DNA of 64,000 nt from Austropuccinia psidii (lineage: Eukaryota > Basidiomycota > Pucciniomycetes > Pucciniales > Sphaerophragmiaceae): NCBI GenBank assembly GCA_023105745.1, contig JALGQZ010000004.1, forward strand, positions 71,041,112 to 71,105,111. The letters are read 5' to 3'. Below, piece by piece: positions 45,273 to 56,248 of the stretch; the stretch's first letter is position 1, and every line of letters begins with the position of its first letter. The position numbers and the translations under genes are program-made. The notes under the pieces are model-generated. The model was not told the origin of the DNA. It searched no databases and saw only the letters and a program-made list of their open reading frames with translations.

Positions 45273-47395
45273 GTATCCCCCTCTTGAAATTGGTGGGCTC
45301 CTGAACACCATAATAACCTGCCATTGTTGAGTGGCATTTCACTACCCCACACAATTCCTTGGAAGGTTTTTCTTTTGGCCATTATCTTGAAATCCTTCTC
45401 CATCTTATTCTCTGTCAATTAAATTATTCCCCCCCTTCTTTTAACTTTGAGTAAATACCCCACTTCGAACTGCTCTTTCTCCTGATTGAAACACTGACGT
45501 CCTTGGGGCATGGCCTTGGGTTGTATCCCAAAATTATGGCCACTGAGCTCTTGTGCTCAAAAAATGGTGCCAGATGGGTATATGAAGTGTACCCATCTGG
45601 CCAGCCCAATGAAGGAAATTGATGATGACAAGAATTCAAGGGTCTTGCCCCCAATGGCCTTCAAAACGCCTCAACCAGCCCTTTATGGTGATTTTGGGCT
45701 GGTGCCTTCTCTATGAATGGTCTTGAGGATTCCTTGAGTTTATGGCCATTTTGGCCTCTTTGGATACTTGGTGTCTTTAGGGTGAAATGTGGTTCATGGC
45801 CTTTTTTGGCCTTTTCTTGGGTCCTTGGTGTTCTGAGGTGATTTTGGGTTCATGGCCATTTTTGGCCTTTTCTTGAAGTCTGGGCTTTTTTGGCCCCTAT
45901 GGACCTTTGGGGTAATTTGGGGTCTTGCGGTCCGCGGGCCGTACGCCGCGGTCCGTGGGCCGTGGGCCGCGGTCCGTACGCCGCGGTCCGTGGTCCGTGG
46001 GCCGTGGTACGCGGTCCGTGGGCCGTGGACCGTACGCCGCGGTCCGTGGGCCGTGGTACGCGGTCCGTGGGCCGTGGACCGTACGCCGCGGTCCGTGGGC
46101 TGTGGACCGTACGCCGCGGTCCGCGGGCCGTGGGGGCTATAGGAGGCCCCCAGGGCCAAAATGAGCCCCTGGGCCCAAATTTGCTGGGGACCCAGGGGTG
46201 CCATGGGACCTTGATTGGCCCAAAAAAGAATCTTCACCTTATATGGCCTGGACCCATTGGTGGGGTCCAGGACCTCCAAGAACTTGGCCTTCCCCAAACT
46301 TCCAGGGGAGGCCCCCCATGCTGGTTCCAGTCCCTGAAGGGATCTTGGGCCTTGACATTTGAGAGGTTTTGAGGGGGGTCATGGTTGACTTGTGGCCCAA
46401 TTCCCTTGAGGTCGAATCTTGGGCCTACAACTGGACTGATTCTGCCGTACTGAATCTTCTGCTTGCGTATCTTCAGCCATGAGTCAACCATGGCCCCTAG
46501 TGGGATTTTGATGAAATGGGTAAGTATAACCAGTTGCTTGTCCTTGTTTGTGTTTGGTTTGACTTCTATCCATGCTCTTATCACAACTAAAAAGTAAAAA
46601 ATAAAATAAAATAAAAAATAAAAAGGATAATGGAACCTCCCAATACGTGATTTGGGGAGGGGCTGCTGCTGCTTTAAAGAATGAAAGAAGAAAATTATAC
46701 AAGTAAAGAAAGAAAGAAAATAATAAGAGAAAATGAGAGTAAAGAAAGAAATAAAGAAAAATTCCTGATGGCTGGTCCTTCTTGTGGTGAGTTGCTTGAT
46801 TCTGGCCAAGAAGTGTCTGAAAAATGAAAACCAAGCATTTGATGCTCACAGAGTGGCCAAGGTGATGTTTTACAAGAAGTAGAACCCTCAGGGATGCATA
46901 CCAGGAGATGGAACTTACTTTCATAACTTCCACTCCCCACCAAGCACCATAAAACTGAAAAGAATTGCCATAAGTGACTTCTGAAATGAATTGCCATAAA
47001 TGACTTCTGAGATGAATTGCCATAAAGGACTTCTGAAATGAATTGCCATAAATGACTTCTGAGATGAATTGCCATAAATGACTTGAAGATGAATTGCCAT
47101 AAATGACTTGAAGTAATGAATGTCTTGAATTATGATGATTGGCATAAAATGAAAAGATAATAAAGAAAGAAAATGAAACATAAATAAAGAAACATTGGGC
47201 CATATCTTGATAAGGTCCAAATCGGAGGGTATTGATGTTGTATGCTTCCTGAACCTGTCCAAAGATTTGACAAGTGCTCACAAAGTGGCCAAGGTGATGC
47301 TTACAACAACATATGGGTAGAATACCCCCTTAAAGGTGCATGCCAGGAGAGGAACTTACTTTCATAACTTCTTCTCCCCACCAAGCACCATAAAA
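45273..47395 (-). other. 3' noncoding region of element D, antisense gene almost deleted
   Basis: On the plus strand the TTTTGGCC-rich stretch leads to the expanded CGG/CCG array (45925-46137). The antisense ATG context survives at 46479 (CTTCAGCC-ATG-AGT), but the frame stops after ten codons and the sequence joins GGTAAGTATAACCAG, then the region following the gene in F. Both intron-like modules are kept (47255-47359 and 46817-46918). At 46965-47110 a ~31-bp unit with GAATTGCCATAAATGACTTC is repeated about five times, more than in E or F. Confidence 0.75.
45925..46137. repeat. CpG-dense CGG/CCG minisatellite in element D
   Basis: About 210 bp built from the words GGTCCGTGGGCCGTG, GACCGTACGCCGCGG and GGTACGCGGTCCGTG. 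Nearly every third dinucleotide step contains CG, while the surrounding element has almost none. The same locus is about 40 bp in F and E. All three frames are open, giving Arg/Gly/Pro/Trp-rich shadow peptides that I do not count as genes. Confidence 0.85.
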
Positions 47396-50300
47396 TCAAA
47401 CTCTTGAGGTATTTAGACCAGGCTTGTCTGGATACAATGAGTGGAAATCCTTGACAAGGTCTGGTGAGTTGGTAAGGTTGGAAGCTGGTTCCCAAGTGGT
47501 TCTTTCTGGGTCTTCACTGAATCCTTTCCACTCTACAAGGTACCATAATTTACCTCTTTTGAGTTTTGAGTCCAGAACCTGAGCCACTTCCCATTCTTCT
47601 TGCTCCTCCACTAAGGCTGGTGGTGGCGGCAATTGATGTCGATTTGGGATAGTTGATTGCTTGACTGGTTCTAAGAGGGACACATGGAATACAGGGTGAA
47701 CTGTCTTCCATTGCTGAGGCAACTTGAGGTGATATGCATGGCTGCCAATCTTCTTCAGAACTTCAAAGGGTCCCAACCATCTTTCTGATAATTTCTTGGT
47801 GGGTCTTGTTGTATTGATGTTCTTGGAAGCCAGCCATACTTTGTCCCCAGGTTGGAAATCAGGTGGAATTGCCCTATTTCTATCTGCATACTTCTTGAAT
47901 CTCCTTATTGCTGACTCTAATTCTTCTTTGACAACTTGCTGTACTGATTGGAGTTTTGTTGATAGCTTTCCAGCAGGTGAGTCTTGAGAAATATGGATTG
48001 AGTCAAAGCTGGGATTTCTTCCATAAATGGTGAAAAAAGGTGATTACTTTGTTGATGAATGTTCTGCATTATTATAGGCAAATTCAGCCAGAGGGAGCCA
48101 GGTGTACCAGTCATCTTAATGATAGCTGACATACATCCAAAGATACTGTTCTAGAATCTGATTTACCCTCTCTGTCTGTCCATCTGTTTCAGGATGAAAA
48201 GCAGTTGAAAGATCTCTTGATATCTTGAGCTTCTGACATAATTGAGTCCAGAATGATGAAACAAATAAGGATCCTCTATCACTGACAATACTGACTGGGA
48301 GTCCATGCTTGGAAAATACATGGCTAATGAATATTTGAGCTAAATCCAGAGCAGTGATTGTGCCATAAGTTGGAATGAAGATTGCCATTTTTGAGAATCT
48401 GTCCACAACTACTAAAATTGAATCAAAGTTGTTGGACAGTGGCAATTGAGTGATAAAGTCCATTGATAATGAATTCCAAGGACCAGATGGAATTGAAAGA
48501 GGTTTGAGTAATCCAAACTTCTTGTGATGGATGTTCTTGTTTCTTGAACATTGCTGACATGAGGACACATAGTCCTTGATAAATTGATTCATGCCAGCCC
48601 AATAAAAATCCCTCTTGATGAGCTTGAGGGTCTTCTCCTGGCCAGGATGGCCAGCCAATGGTGAGTCATGACGCTTTTGAAGAATATTGAGTTGAATTCT
48701 TCATTGCTTGGGATTACCACTCTATCTTTGAATAATAATAACTTGGCTTGAGGTTCAAGAGAATAATCTGGAACTGATTCACCTCTTGCTAGTTGCTTGA
48801 GTATTTCTTTATAGTCTTTGTCTTGCCATACTTCTTCTTGAATCTTGTCAACTAAATCTGAGAAAATTTCCACTTTGATTGAGAAGAATCTTGACTCTTG
48901 AATTCCATCTTGCTTAAGAACTTGATGAAGATTTTGAGGATTCTTGATGATGAAGTCCACCCCCCTCTCTGGGTACACGTCGTCCCGACGTGACAAGGCA
49001 TCTGGTAAAGTGGCCAGCCTGCCTGGGCGGTAAGTGATAGTGAAATGAAACTCAGAGAGAAACTCAGCCCAACGGGCCTGACGACGAGTAAGAACTTTGG
49101 AAGACATGAAATACTGCAAGGAAGAGTGGTCTGTCAAGACCTCAAAAGAATTGGAAAGAGAAAGAAGAAATGCTCTCCAGCGCTTGAGAGCCCAAACTAT
49201 GCCAAGGAGTTCCTTGTCATGAATTTCATAGTTGAGTTCAGCTGGCAAGAGCTTGCGACTATCAAATGCAATGGGATGCTTTCCAGAGTCATTCACCTGA
49301 CTCAGTACGGCGCCCAATGCATAATCAGAAGCATCAGTCTCTACTATAGTAGGTAGAGAAGGATTAAAGTGAGATAAGATAGGAGCAGAGGTGAAAGCTT
49401 CTTTGAGTGCTTGAAACTGACTAAGAGCTTCCTCATTGAAGATGAAGGGAGAATCTTTTTTAAGGAGGGAAGTGAGAGAAGTGATTTTTTTGGAATAATT
49501 TTTAATGAAGCGACGATAAAAATTGGCAGAGCCAAGAAAAGATTGAAGAGCCTTGATGTTTTTGGGCTGAGGCCAATTGAGTATTTGCTGAACTTTTGAA
49601 GAGTCCATCTTGAGGCCATCACTTGAAACAACATAGCCCAAGTATTCCACACTTGAGGCATGGAATACACACTTGGAGGCTTTGGCAAACAAATTATTGT
49701 CCCTCAGTCTTTGGAGGACAGAGGCCACATGTTTGACATGTTCCTCCTCAGAACTGGAAAAGACCATAATATCATCTAAATAAACCACAACAAACACATC
49801 CAAGAAATCTGCAAATATATCGTTTACCAGATTCTGGAAAGAAGCAGGAGCATTGGTCAAACCAAATGGCATGACCAAATACTCATAACTACCATATTTG
49901 GTTCTAAAGGCAGTTAAGTGCTCATCCCCCTCTTTGATTCTCAGAAGGTTATATGCACCACGCAAATCTATCTTGGAGAAGATAGTGGAACCGTTGAATA
50001 CGGTAAGAAGCTGGTTCATAGGAGGAACAGGGTATCTGTTCTTCCTAGTGACAGCATTGAGTTTGCGGTAGTCAACACACAAACGAAGACCTCCATCCTT
50101 TTTCTTGACAAAAAGGACAGGTGCTCCTGTTGAAGAGGAACTTGGTCTGATGAAACCTTTCTCTACATTCTCTGAAATGTAGGCCCGCAGTGTTTCTGAC
50201 TCTTGATTTGATAATGAGTAGATAACACCAATTGGAGGTAGAAGACCCTCCAATTCGATATGGTGATCACAGGCGCGGTGTGGAGGAAGTTTCTCTGCTT

Positions 50301-51110
50301 TCACCTTGGAGAATACATCCAAATATTGGTGATAAGCGGGAGGAACAACCTTCAACACAGTTTCAATTTCTTCTGGCTCTTCCTCCTCATCCCACTGCTC
50401 CTCCAGGGATGCATGAAAAGATAAGGGAGGAAGGTCCATATCCCCTTGGAAGAGATGAAGTGAAGATATGGCAACATCTTCTCCAACATCCTTTATCTCT
50501 TTGAAGACTTCATCTCTTGATGGAAGTAATGACTGAGAGGGAATTATGGAAGGGATATGGACAGAAGAAGGGATGGAAGGTGTCTTAAGTTCACCAGCCA
50601 GAGCAACACTGTTGACAGCAGTGGCTAAGTCATTACTAGTAGAAGGAATAATACCACTAGAATCCTTATGATTAGAATCATAGGTGATCAATCCATTTTT
50701 CCAATCAATAATGGGATTGAAATGGTAAAGGAAATCATAGCCCAATATCAGGTCTTCTCCTTTGGGTGAATCTATGATAAAGAAATCCCATTCAAAGCTT
50801 GGGAAGGAAGGCAAGTCAACTACCCACTTGGTATAATGGGTGATGAACAAGGCAGGGGATTCATTAGAATCCAAAATGAAAAGAGGAATCTTTTCAGGGA
50901 GCTCTGACAGAGTCAATGAGTACTTGAGAACAAAATTCTTTGCAATAAAAGAGTTTGTAGCACCAGAATCAATGAGAATACTATAAAAAATATCAGAGAC
51001 AGAAGAAAAAATGAGAAATTTTAAAGATTTCTTGACACTAGTATTCAGAGTGCACAATTGTGCTCTTGAAGGAAATAAGTGAGAACCATTGAACACATCA
51101 TGATTCCCAC
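47396..51110 (-). pseudogene. pol: pol of element D, two disabling changes
   Basis: Follows gag in the -1 frame. Protease with ILIDSGATNSFIAKNF (DSG intact), RT with VYLDDIMVFSSS, RNase H and the integrase zinc finger as in E. One base is missing at about 48696, so the frame changes after KDRVVIPSNEE. The next frame is open 48116-48658 through the integrase core and stops at TAA 48116-48118 (SYH*, Gln in E and F). Chromodomain and end (47396-47776, PDKPGLNTSRV) are open. Everything else is nearly identical to E. D cannot make its own integrase-chromodomain. Confidence 0.9.
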
Positions 51111-51123
51111 TCAGGCTTTTCCC
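51079..51123 (-). promoter_or_regulatory. -1 ribosomal frameshift signal of element D
   Basis: Minus strand: GGGAAAA (51117-51123) read as G GGA AAA, then GCC TGA (gag stop 51111-51113), then hairpin GTGGGAATCAT / loop GATGTGTTCA / ATGGTTCTCAC (51079-51110). The stem is 11 bp with two G-U pairs and starts six bases after the heptamer. The -1 frame enters pol as AGC CTG AGT GGG AAT. Confidence 0.85.
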
Positions 51124-52469
51124 TGCTTGCTAGGGAAGCCTTCTGATGATCCTTGCCTATTCTCAGGCCTCTTGAAGCATTTTTCAAATGGGTGTTTTCC
51201 ACCACAATAATTGCACAAGCCTTCTTTAATCCTCCTCTCCTTTTCAGAACCAATTAATCTGTTGTCCTTATTGAGGAGAGCAGCGTGAGGCTTGTCTTTG
51301 GACATTTGAAAATTCTTCCCCTTCTTATTCTTATTGGGATAAGGCTTCTTGGATGATGAACTTGGAGGAGGCTTGGAGGAATTGGATCCAATGACTGGAG
51401 GCTTCTTCTCTTGATGACTGCCCTTTTCCTTTTGCCTCTCATGATATCTTGTGTCTAATTCTAGAGTGACATCCATAAGTTCTTGAAGAGTATCAAAAGT
51501 TCCAGGGTGAGAAGCCAACTGATCCAATAACCTTGATGCCAATCCTCTTCTGTAAACATGAATATAAGCTCTTTCCCCCCAATCTCCAATTCTTGACATT
51601 AAGCTTCTGAAATCTGCTATGTACAAGGAAACATGACCACTTTCCTTCATCCTCAAATTGTCCAACTCTTGTTCAGCTTTCCTGACTTCATTGGGGTCAC
51701 CAAACAGAGTGAATAACTGAGATTCAAACAAGGGCCAATTATTGAGGAGGTAGGAAGGGTCTTCATTGGAAATATTTGAGAGGTAAGGTTCAATCCATTT
51801 GCCAGCTCTACCAGTAAGAAAAGAAGTTGAGTACAAAACCTTCTTCCTGTCAGAGAAGAAGTTTGCTGGATCATTATGGAAAATTAGTTGACAGGATTGG
51901 ATAAATCCTCTCAACTTATGAGCTTGAGTACCATCAAAAGAATCAGGTGCCTTCATGGATGGAGTCTTGAAAGCAGGGGCTTTGGAATTGTCCCTGGGGG
52001 CAACTGCTTGAGTGAGTTGTCCCATGAATTGAGTCATCTGCTCCATCATCTTGAGGAGACTTGGGTCAGTTTGAGAGACAAGAGGTTGACTAGAAAGGGC
52101 TAGATTAGAACCCTGAGGCACCTCTGGAGCATTTGCCAAGGCATCTGCCACTTCAGTTTCCCCAGAATCATCCTCTTCCACAGACTCTTCCCCCTCTTCA
52201 TCTTCAACTTCCCCTAATCTTGCTCTTGCACCTTCAGACATGCCAGGGTAGCCACCCAAAAGTCCAGAAAAGGATCTTGATCTTCTAGATTTCATTCCAC
52301 CTCTTCTTGAGGGTGCTGCTCCTTCCATTGGTGGTCCTCTGTCCAAGTTTGCACTCAGTTGATGAACTGATGGTGTGCGGTCAAGAGGAGCCCTTGCTGT
52401 AGGAGTGAGAACAGCTGGAATTTTCTGGGATCTAGTATTCTTGGCTGGGGGGCTATGCTGAACTGGCAT
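51111..52469 (-). CDS. gag: gag of element D, intact (452 aa)
   Basis: ATG 52467-52469: MPVQHSPPAKNTRSQKIP. Residues 1-90 are basic and Ser/Pro-rich; 90-130 are strongly acidic (EDEEGEESVEEDDSGE). A retrotransposon-gag (capsid) domain spans about 185-345: FKTPSMKAPDSFDGTQAHKL, GRAGKWIEPYLSN, HVSLYIADFRSLMSRIGDWG. A basic linker follows, then one zinc knuckle CNYCGGKHPFEKC at 419-431. It ends GKA-TGA over the slippery site. It forms the particle and packages RNA; with intact LTRs it could support transposition if Pol is supplied by another copy. Confidence 0.9.
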   Translation of the reverse strand: MPVQHSPPAKNTRSQKIPAVLTPTARAPLDRTPSVHQLSANLDRGPPMEGAAPSRRGGMKSRRSRSFSGLLGGYPGMSEGARARLGEVEDEEGEESVEEDDSGETEVADALANAPEVPQGSNLALSSQPLVSQTDPSLLKMMEQMTQFMGQLTQAVAPRDNSKAPAFKTPSMKAPDSFDGTQAHKLRGFIQSCQLIFHNDPANFFSDRKKVLYSTSFLTGRAGKWIEPYLSNISNEDPSYLLNNWPLFESQLFTLFGDPNEVRKAEQELDNLRMKESGHVSLYIADFRSLMSRIGDWGERAYIHVYRRGLASRLLDQLASHPGTFDTLQELMDVTLELDTRYHERQKEKGSHQEKKPPVIGSNSSKPPPSSSSKKPYPNKNKKGKNFQMSKDKPHAALLNKDNRLIGSEKERRIKEGLCNYCGGKHPFEKCFKRPENRQGSSEGFPSKQGKA

Positions 52470-53155
52470 TATGAAAAGAATTAAAGTAACTTGATGGTAT
52501 TAAGAAGAATAATCAGATTTGGCCAAATCAATCACGATAAAATCTTGATGAATCTTGAGGAATCAATTCAAATCTTGAGGAATCAAATTCAATCAACAAT
52601 CAAATCAATTCAATCAATCAACAATCAATTCAAATCAAATATCAATCAATAAGTGTCTTCAATATGAAATCAAGTCTTGAGGAATCAATCATTCAGTTCA
52701 AAATCTTCAGAAATCAATTCAATATCTTGATGAGTTAAATCAAATCAATAATCAAAATCAATTCTTGAGGATCAATCAATATCTTGAGAGTTCAAAAGTC
52801 AGTCAATAATCCAAATGAAATCCTGAATCAATAACCAATCAACCAATGAATCCCAATGAATAAACCAATCAAATGACCAATCAATTACTCCTGAATAAGA
52901 CCTGAATAAAAACACAGAGAAAATTTGATTTGATAAAAATAAAATGAAGTGATGAAATGGTCAGCAATGATTAAGAAAGGAAAAGAATCAATTTTCATGA
53001 GAATGAAAAGAATGAGATGAAAATTGATAAGAGAATGGAAATTCATAAAAAATCATAAAAATCATAAAATCATGAAAAGGTCATAATTGATGAATGAGAG
53101 GAAATGAATGTAAATGAATGAAAAGAAAGAATCAAATATGAGTTAATTAATTTAA
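52470..53155 (-). other. 5' leader of element D, primer site 53141-53154
   Basis: Noncoding, made of TCAAT/AATCA words on the plus strand. AGTTAATTAATTTA at 53141-53154 lies one base inside the LTR and is repeated at the predicted RNA start (53525-53538), so the RNA 5' end can pair with it over 14 bases. Confidence 0.75.
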
Positions 53156-53922
53156 TGTCACAGGGGCTCTTCGAAGTGAAGAGGGCCTGGCACTCAGTAA
53201 ACTGGGACTCACTTATGGAGGGCTCAAGGATAGGATAAGATGAGATACACTTAAGAGTGTTAAAGATGAGTTACTAAAAGGATGAATATAAGAAAAGCAG
53301 CAACAAAAGAAATAAGAAGAAGAAAATAGAAGAGCCAACCACAAACAAGTCCAAGTCCACTGTTTCAACCTGTCAGAATGGAAAGAGAAGGGTTAATAAG
53401 GATATGGCCACCCAACTCATACTGTACAGGCGAAGAAAGAAAAGAGGCAAAGACTAACTTAAGATTAAATAAATATAATACCCAAAATATAAGGATAAGA
53501 ATATTCAGTTAATAATAAATCAACTAAATTAATTAACTGGGGAAAAGTCCCCAGGGGGGAGAAAGAGGGGCTGGTATATGTGAGAATCACCAGCCCTCAT
53601 CCAGAGAAGAATTTTCATGAGAATAATTGATTGTTGAATTGAGTCTGGCCAATACAGGTCTTGTACGGCTGTACAGAACCTGTACAAGGGGTGTGGTGTA
53701 TTGGAGTGATCATACAGTTTCATACTGGTGTATTGAAACTGTATTGGGTGAATCCAGCCTGTACAGGTATTGACAGGCTGTATTGAGGTACCAAGCTGTA
53801 TGCATGTTCAGAATGAAGGTTGCTGAACTTGAATGCTGATACAAATGCTGGATCTGCTGATTTGGGGTGTTTTGAGTGGGTGTATGACTGAATACCCTTA
53901 CCCCTGATGAGTGGTTGTTACA
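53156..53922 (-). repeat. 5' LTR of element D, with promoter and RNA-start signals
   Basis: 767 bp. Read on the minus strand: U3 with many CTGTAT/CTGTAC words; TATA-like CACATATACC (53573-53582); about 40 bases later the predicted RNA start AGTTAATTAATTTA (53538 downward), preceded by the palindrome TGGGGACTTTTCCCCA. Then an acceptor-like TCTGACAG-GTTGAAAC (53370), a donor-like AA-GTGAGT (53212) and the end hairpin CTCTTC-ACTTC-GAAGAG before CCCCTGTGACA. Confidence 0.85.
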
Positions 53923-54193
53923 GTGATGAACAAGGCAGGGGATTCATTAGAATCCAAAATGAAAAGAGGAATCTTTTCAGGGAGCTCTGACAGAGTCAAT
54001 GAGTACTTGAGAACAAAATTCTTTGCAATAAAAGAGTTTGTAGCACCAGAATCAATGAGAATACTATAAAAAATATCAGAGACAGAAGAGAAAATAAGAA
54101 ATTTTAAAGATTTCTTGACACTAGTATTCAGAGTGCACAATTGTGCTCTTGAAGGAAATAAGTGAGAACCATTGAACACATCATGATTCCCAC
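53923..54193 (-). CDS. pol: pol of element E, 5' part (protease)
   Basis: Starts after the gag stop (54194-54196): FNGSHLFPSRAQLCTLNT, then ILIDSGATNSFIAKNF with the DSG active site, and ends at the D insertion in ...PALFIT. It continues in frame at 44505 once D and one GTGAT are removed. A frameshift signal lies at 54162-54206: heptamer GGGAAAG (the last A of D is G here) and the same 32-base hairpin as D. Confidence 0.85.
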
Positions 54194-55554
54194 TCAGGCC
54201 TTTCCCTGCTTGCTAGGGAAGCCTCTTGATGATGACCCAGGCTGGTTCTGAGGTCTCTTGAAGCATTTTTCAATTGGGTGCTTGCCACCACAATAAGTAC
54301 ATAACCCCTCTTGAATCCTCCTCTCCTTTTCAGAACCGATTAACTTATTGTCCTTATTGAGGAGAGCAGAGTGAGGCTTGTCCTTTGAAGACTGAAATTG
54401 CTTGCCCTTCTTATTCTTCTTCTGATGAGGCCTCTTTGAAAATGATTTTGAGGAGGTCTAGATTGATTGGATCCATTGACAGGAGGCTTCTTTTCTTGAT
54501 TGCCACCCTTTTCTTTTTGCCTCTCATGAAATCTTGTGTCTAATTCTAAAGTGACATCCATAAGTTCTTGAAGAGTATCAAAGGTTCCAGGGTGAGAAGC
54601 CAATTGGTCCAACAATCTTGATGCCAGGCTTCTTCTATACACATGAATGTAAGCTCTTTCCCCCCAATCTCCAATTCTTGACATTAAGCTTCTGAAATCT
54701 GCTATGTACAAGGAAACATGACCACTTTCCTTCATCCTCAAATTGTCCAACTCTTGTTCAGCTTTCCTGACTTCATTGGGGTCACCAAACAGAGTGAATA
54801 ATTGAGATTTAAATAATGGCCAATTATTGAGGAGGTAGGAAGGGTCTTCATTGGAAATATTTGAGAGGTAAGGTTCAATCCACTTGCCAGCTCTACCAGT
54901 AAGAAAAGAAGTTGAGTACAAAACCTTCTTCCTGTCAGAGAAGAAGTTTGCTGGATCATTATGGAAAATTAGTTGACAGGATTGGATAAATCCTCTCAAT
55001 TTATGAGCTTGAGTACCATCAAAAGAATCAGGTGCCTTCATGGATGGAGTCTTGAAAGCAGGGGCCTTGGAATTGTCCCTGGGAGCAACTGCTTGAGTGA
55101 GTTGCCCCATGAATTGAGTCATCTGCTCCATCATATTGAGGAGACTTGGATCAGTTTTAGAGACAAGAGGTTGACTAGAAAGGGCTAGATTAGAACCCTG
55201 AGGCACCTCTGGAGCATTTTCCAAGGCATCTGCCACTTCAGTTTCCCCAGAATCTTCCTCTTCCACAGACTCTTCCCCCTCTTCATCTTCAACTTCCCCT
55301 TGTCTTGCTCTTGCACCTTCAGACATGCCAGGGTAGCCCCCCAAAAGTCCAGAGAAAGATCTTGATCTTCTAGATTTCATTCCACCTCTTCTTGAGGGTG
55401 CTGCTCCTTCCATTGGTGGTCCTCTGTCTAAATTTACACTCAGTTGATGAACTGATGGTGTGCGGTCAAAAGGAGCCCTTGCTGTAGGAGTGAGAACAGC
55501 TTGAATTCTTTGGGATCTAGTATTCTTGGCTGGGGGACTATGCTGAACTGGCAT
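54194..55554 (-). pseudogene. gag: gag of element E, one frameshift
   Basis: ATG 55552-55554 (MPVQHSPPAKNTRSQRIQ). Nearly identical to D's gag through the acidic and capsid regions (FKTPSMKAPDSFDGTQAHKL; HVSLYIADFRSLMSRIGDWG). A one-base loss near 54450-54460 shifts the frame into RRRIRRASNFSLQRT, ending at 54340. The zinc knuckle (CTYCGGKHPIEKC) and GKA-TGA remain readable in the original frame. Confidence 0.85.
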
Positions 55555-56248
55555 TATTAAAGGAATTAAAATAACTTGATGGTATTGAGAAGAATAATCA
55601 AATTTGGCCAAATCAATCACAATAAATCTTGATGAATCTTGAGGAATCAATTCAAATCTTGAGGAATAAAATTCAATCAACAGTCAAATCAATTCAATCA
55701 GTCAAAATCAATTCAAATCAAATATCAATAATCTATCAATATTCAATCAATAATCAATCAATAAATGTCTTCAATATGAAATCAGGTCTTGAGGAATCAA
55801 TCAATCAGTTCAAAATCTTCAGAAATCAATTCAATATCTTGATGAGTCAAATCAAATCAATAATCAAAATCAATTCTTGAGGATCAATCAATATCTTGAG
55901 AGTTCAAAGTCAATAAATCCAATAAATCCTGAATCAATAACCCAAATGAATCCCAATGAATAATCCAATCAATTAAACCAATCAATAATTGCTAGATAAA
56001 ACCTGAATAAGAACACAGAAAAAATTTGATTGATAAAAACAAAATGAAGTGATGAAATGGTCAGCAATGATTAAGAAAGGAAAAAGAATCAATTTCATAA
56101 GAATGAAATGAATGAGATGAAAATTGATGAAAGAGAAAAATCATAATCATTAAGATCATTAAATCATGAAAAAGATCATAATTGATGAATGAGAGAAATG
56201 AATATAAATGAATGAAAAGAAGAATCAAATATGAGTTAATTAATTTAA
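55555..56248 (-). other. 5' leader of element E, primer site 56234-56247
   Basis: Same TCAAT-rich leader as D, with AGTTAATTAATTTA at 56234-56247 matching the RNA-start copy in its LTR (56612-56625). No coding. Confidence 0.7.

Larger units (their letters stand above)
44506..53922 (-). mobile_element. element D: complete, very young alpha Gypsy element (9417 bp)
   Basis: Both LTRs are 767 bp (44506-45272, 53156-53922) with one mismatch found by eye (AACGTAAG against AACTTAAG). Target duplication GTGAT at 44501-44505 and 53923-53927 inside the protease codons of E. Leader, gag, frameshift site, pol, 3' noncoding region and polypurine tract are all present. Pol has a 1-base deletion and one nonsense; the antisense gene is reduced to a few codons. 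It probably jumped using proteins of another copy. Confidence 0.95.

Noticed and set aside
45850..46372. Long overlapping Arg/Gly/Pro/Trp-rich ORFs in three frames
   Set aside because: They are by-products of the stop-free CGG/CCG array; no start context or conserved flanks.
49045..50504. Plus-strand ORFs repeated at the same places in D, E and F (for example 49045-49356, 50232-50504)
   Set aside because: They recur only because pol itself is conserved between the copies; no independent signals, and the frames shift with the pol codons.
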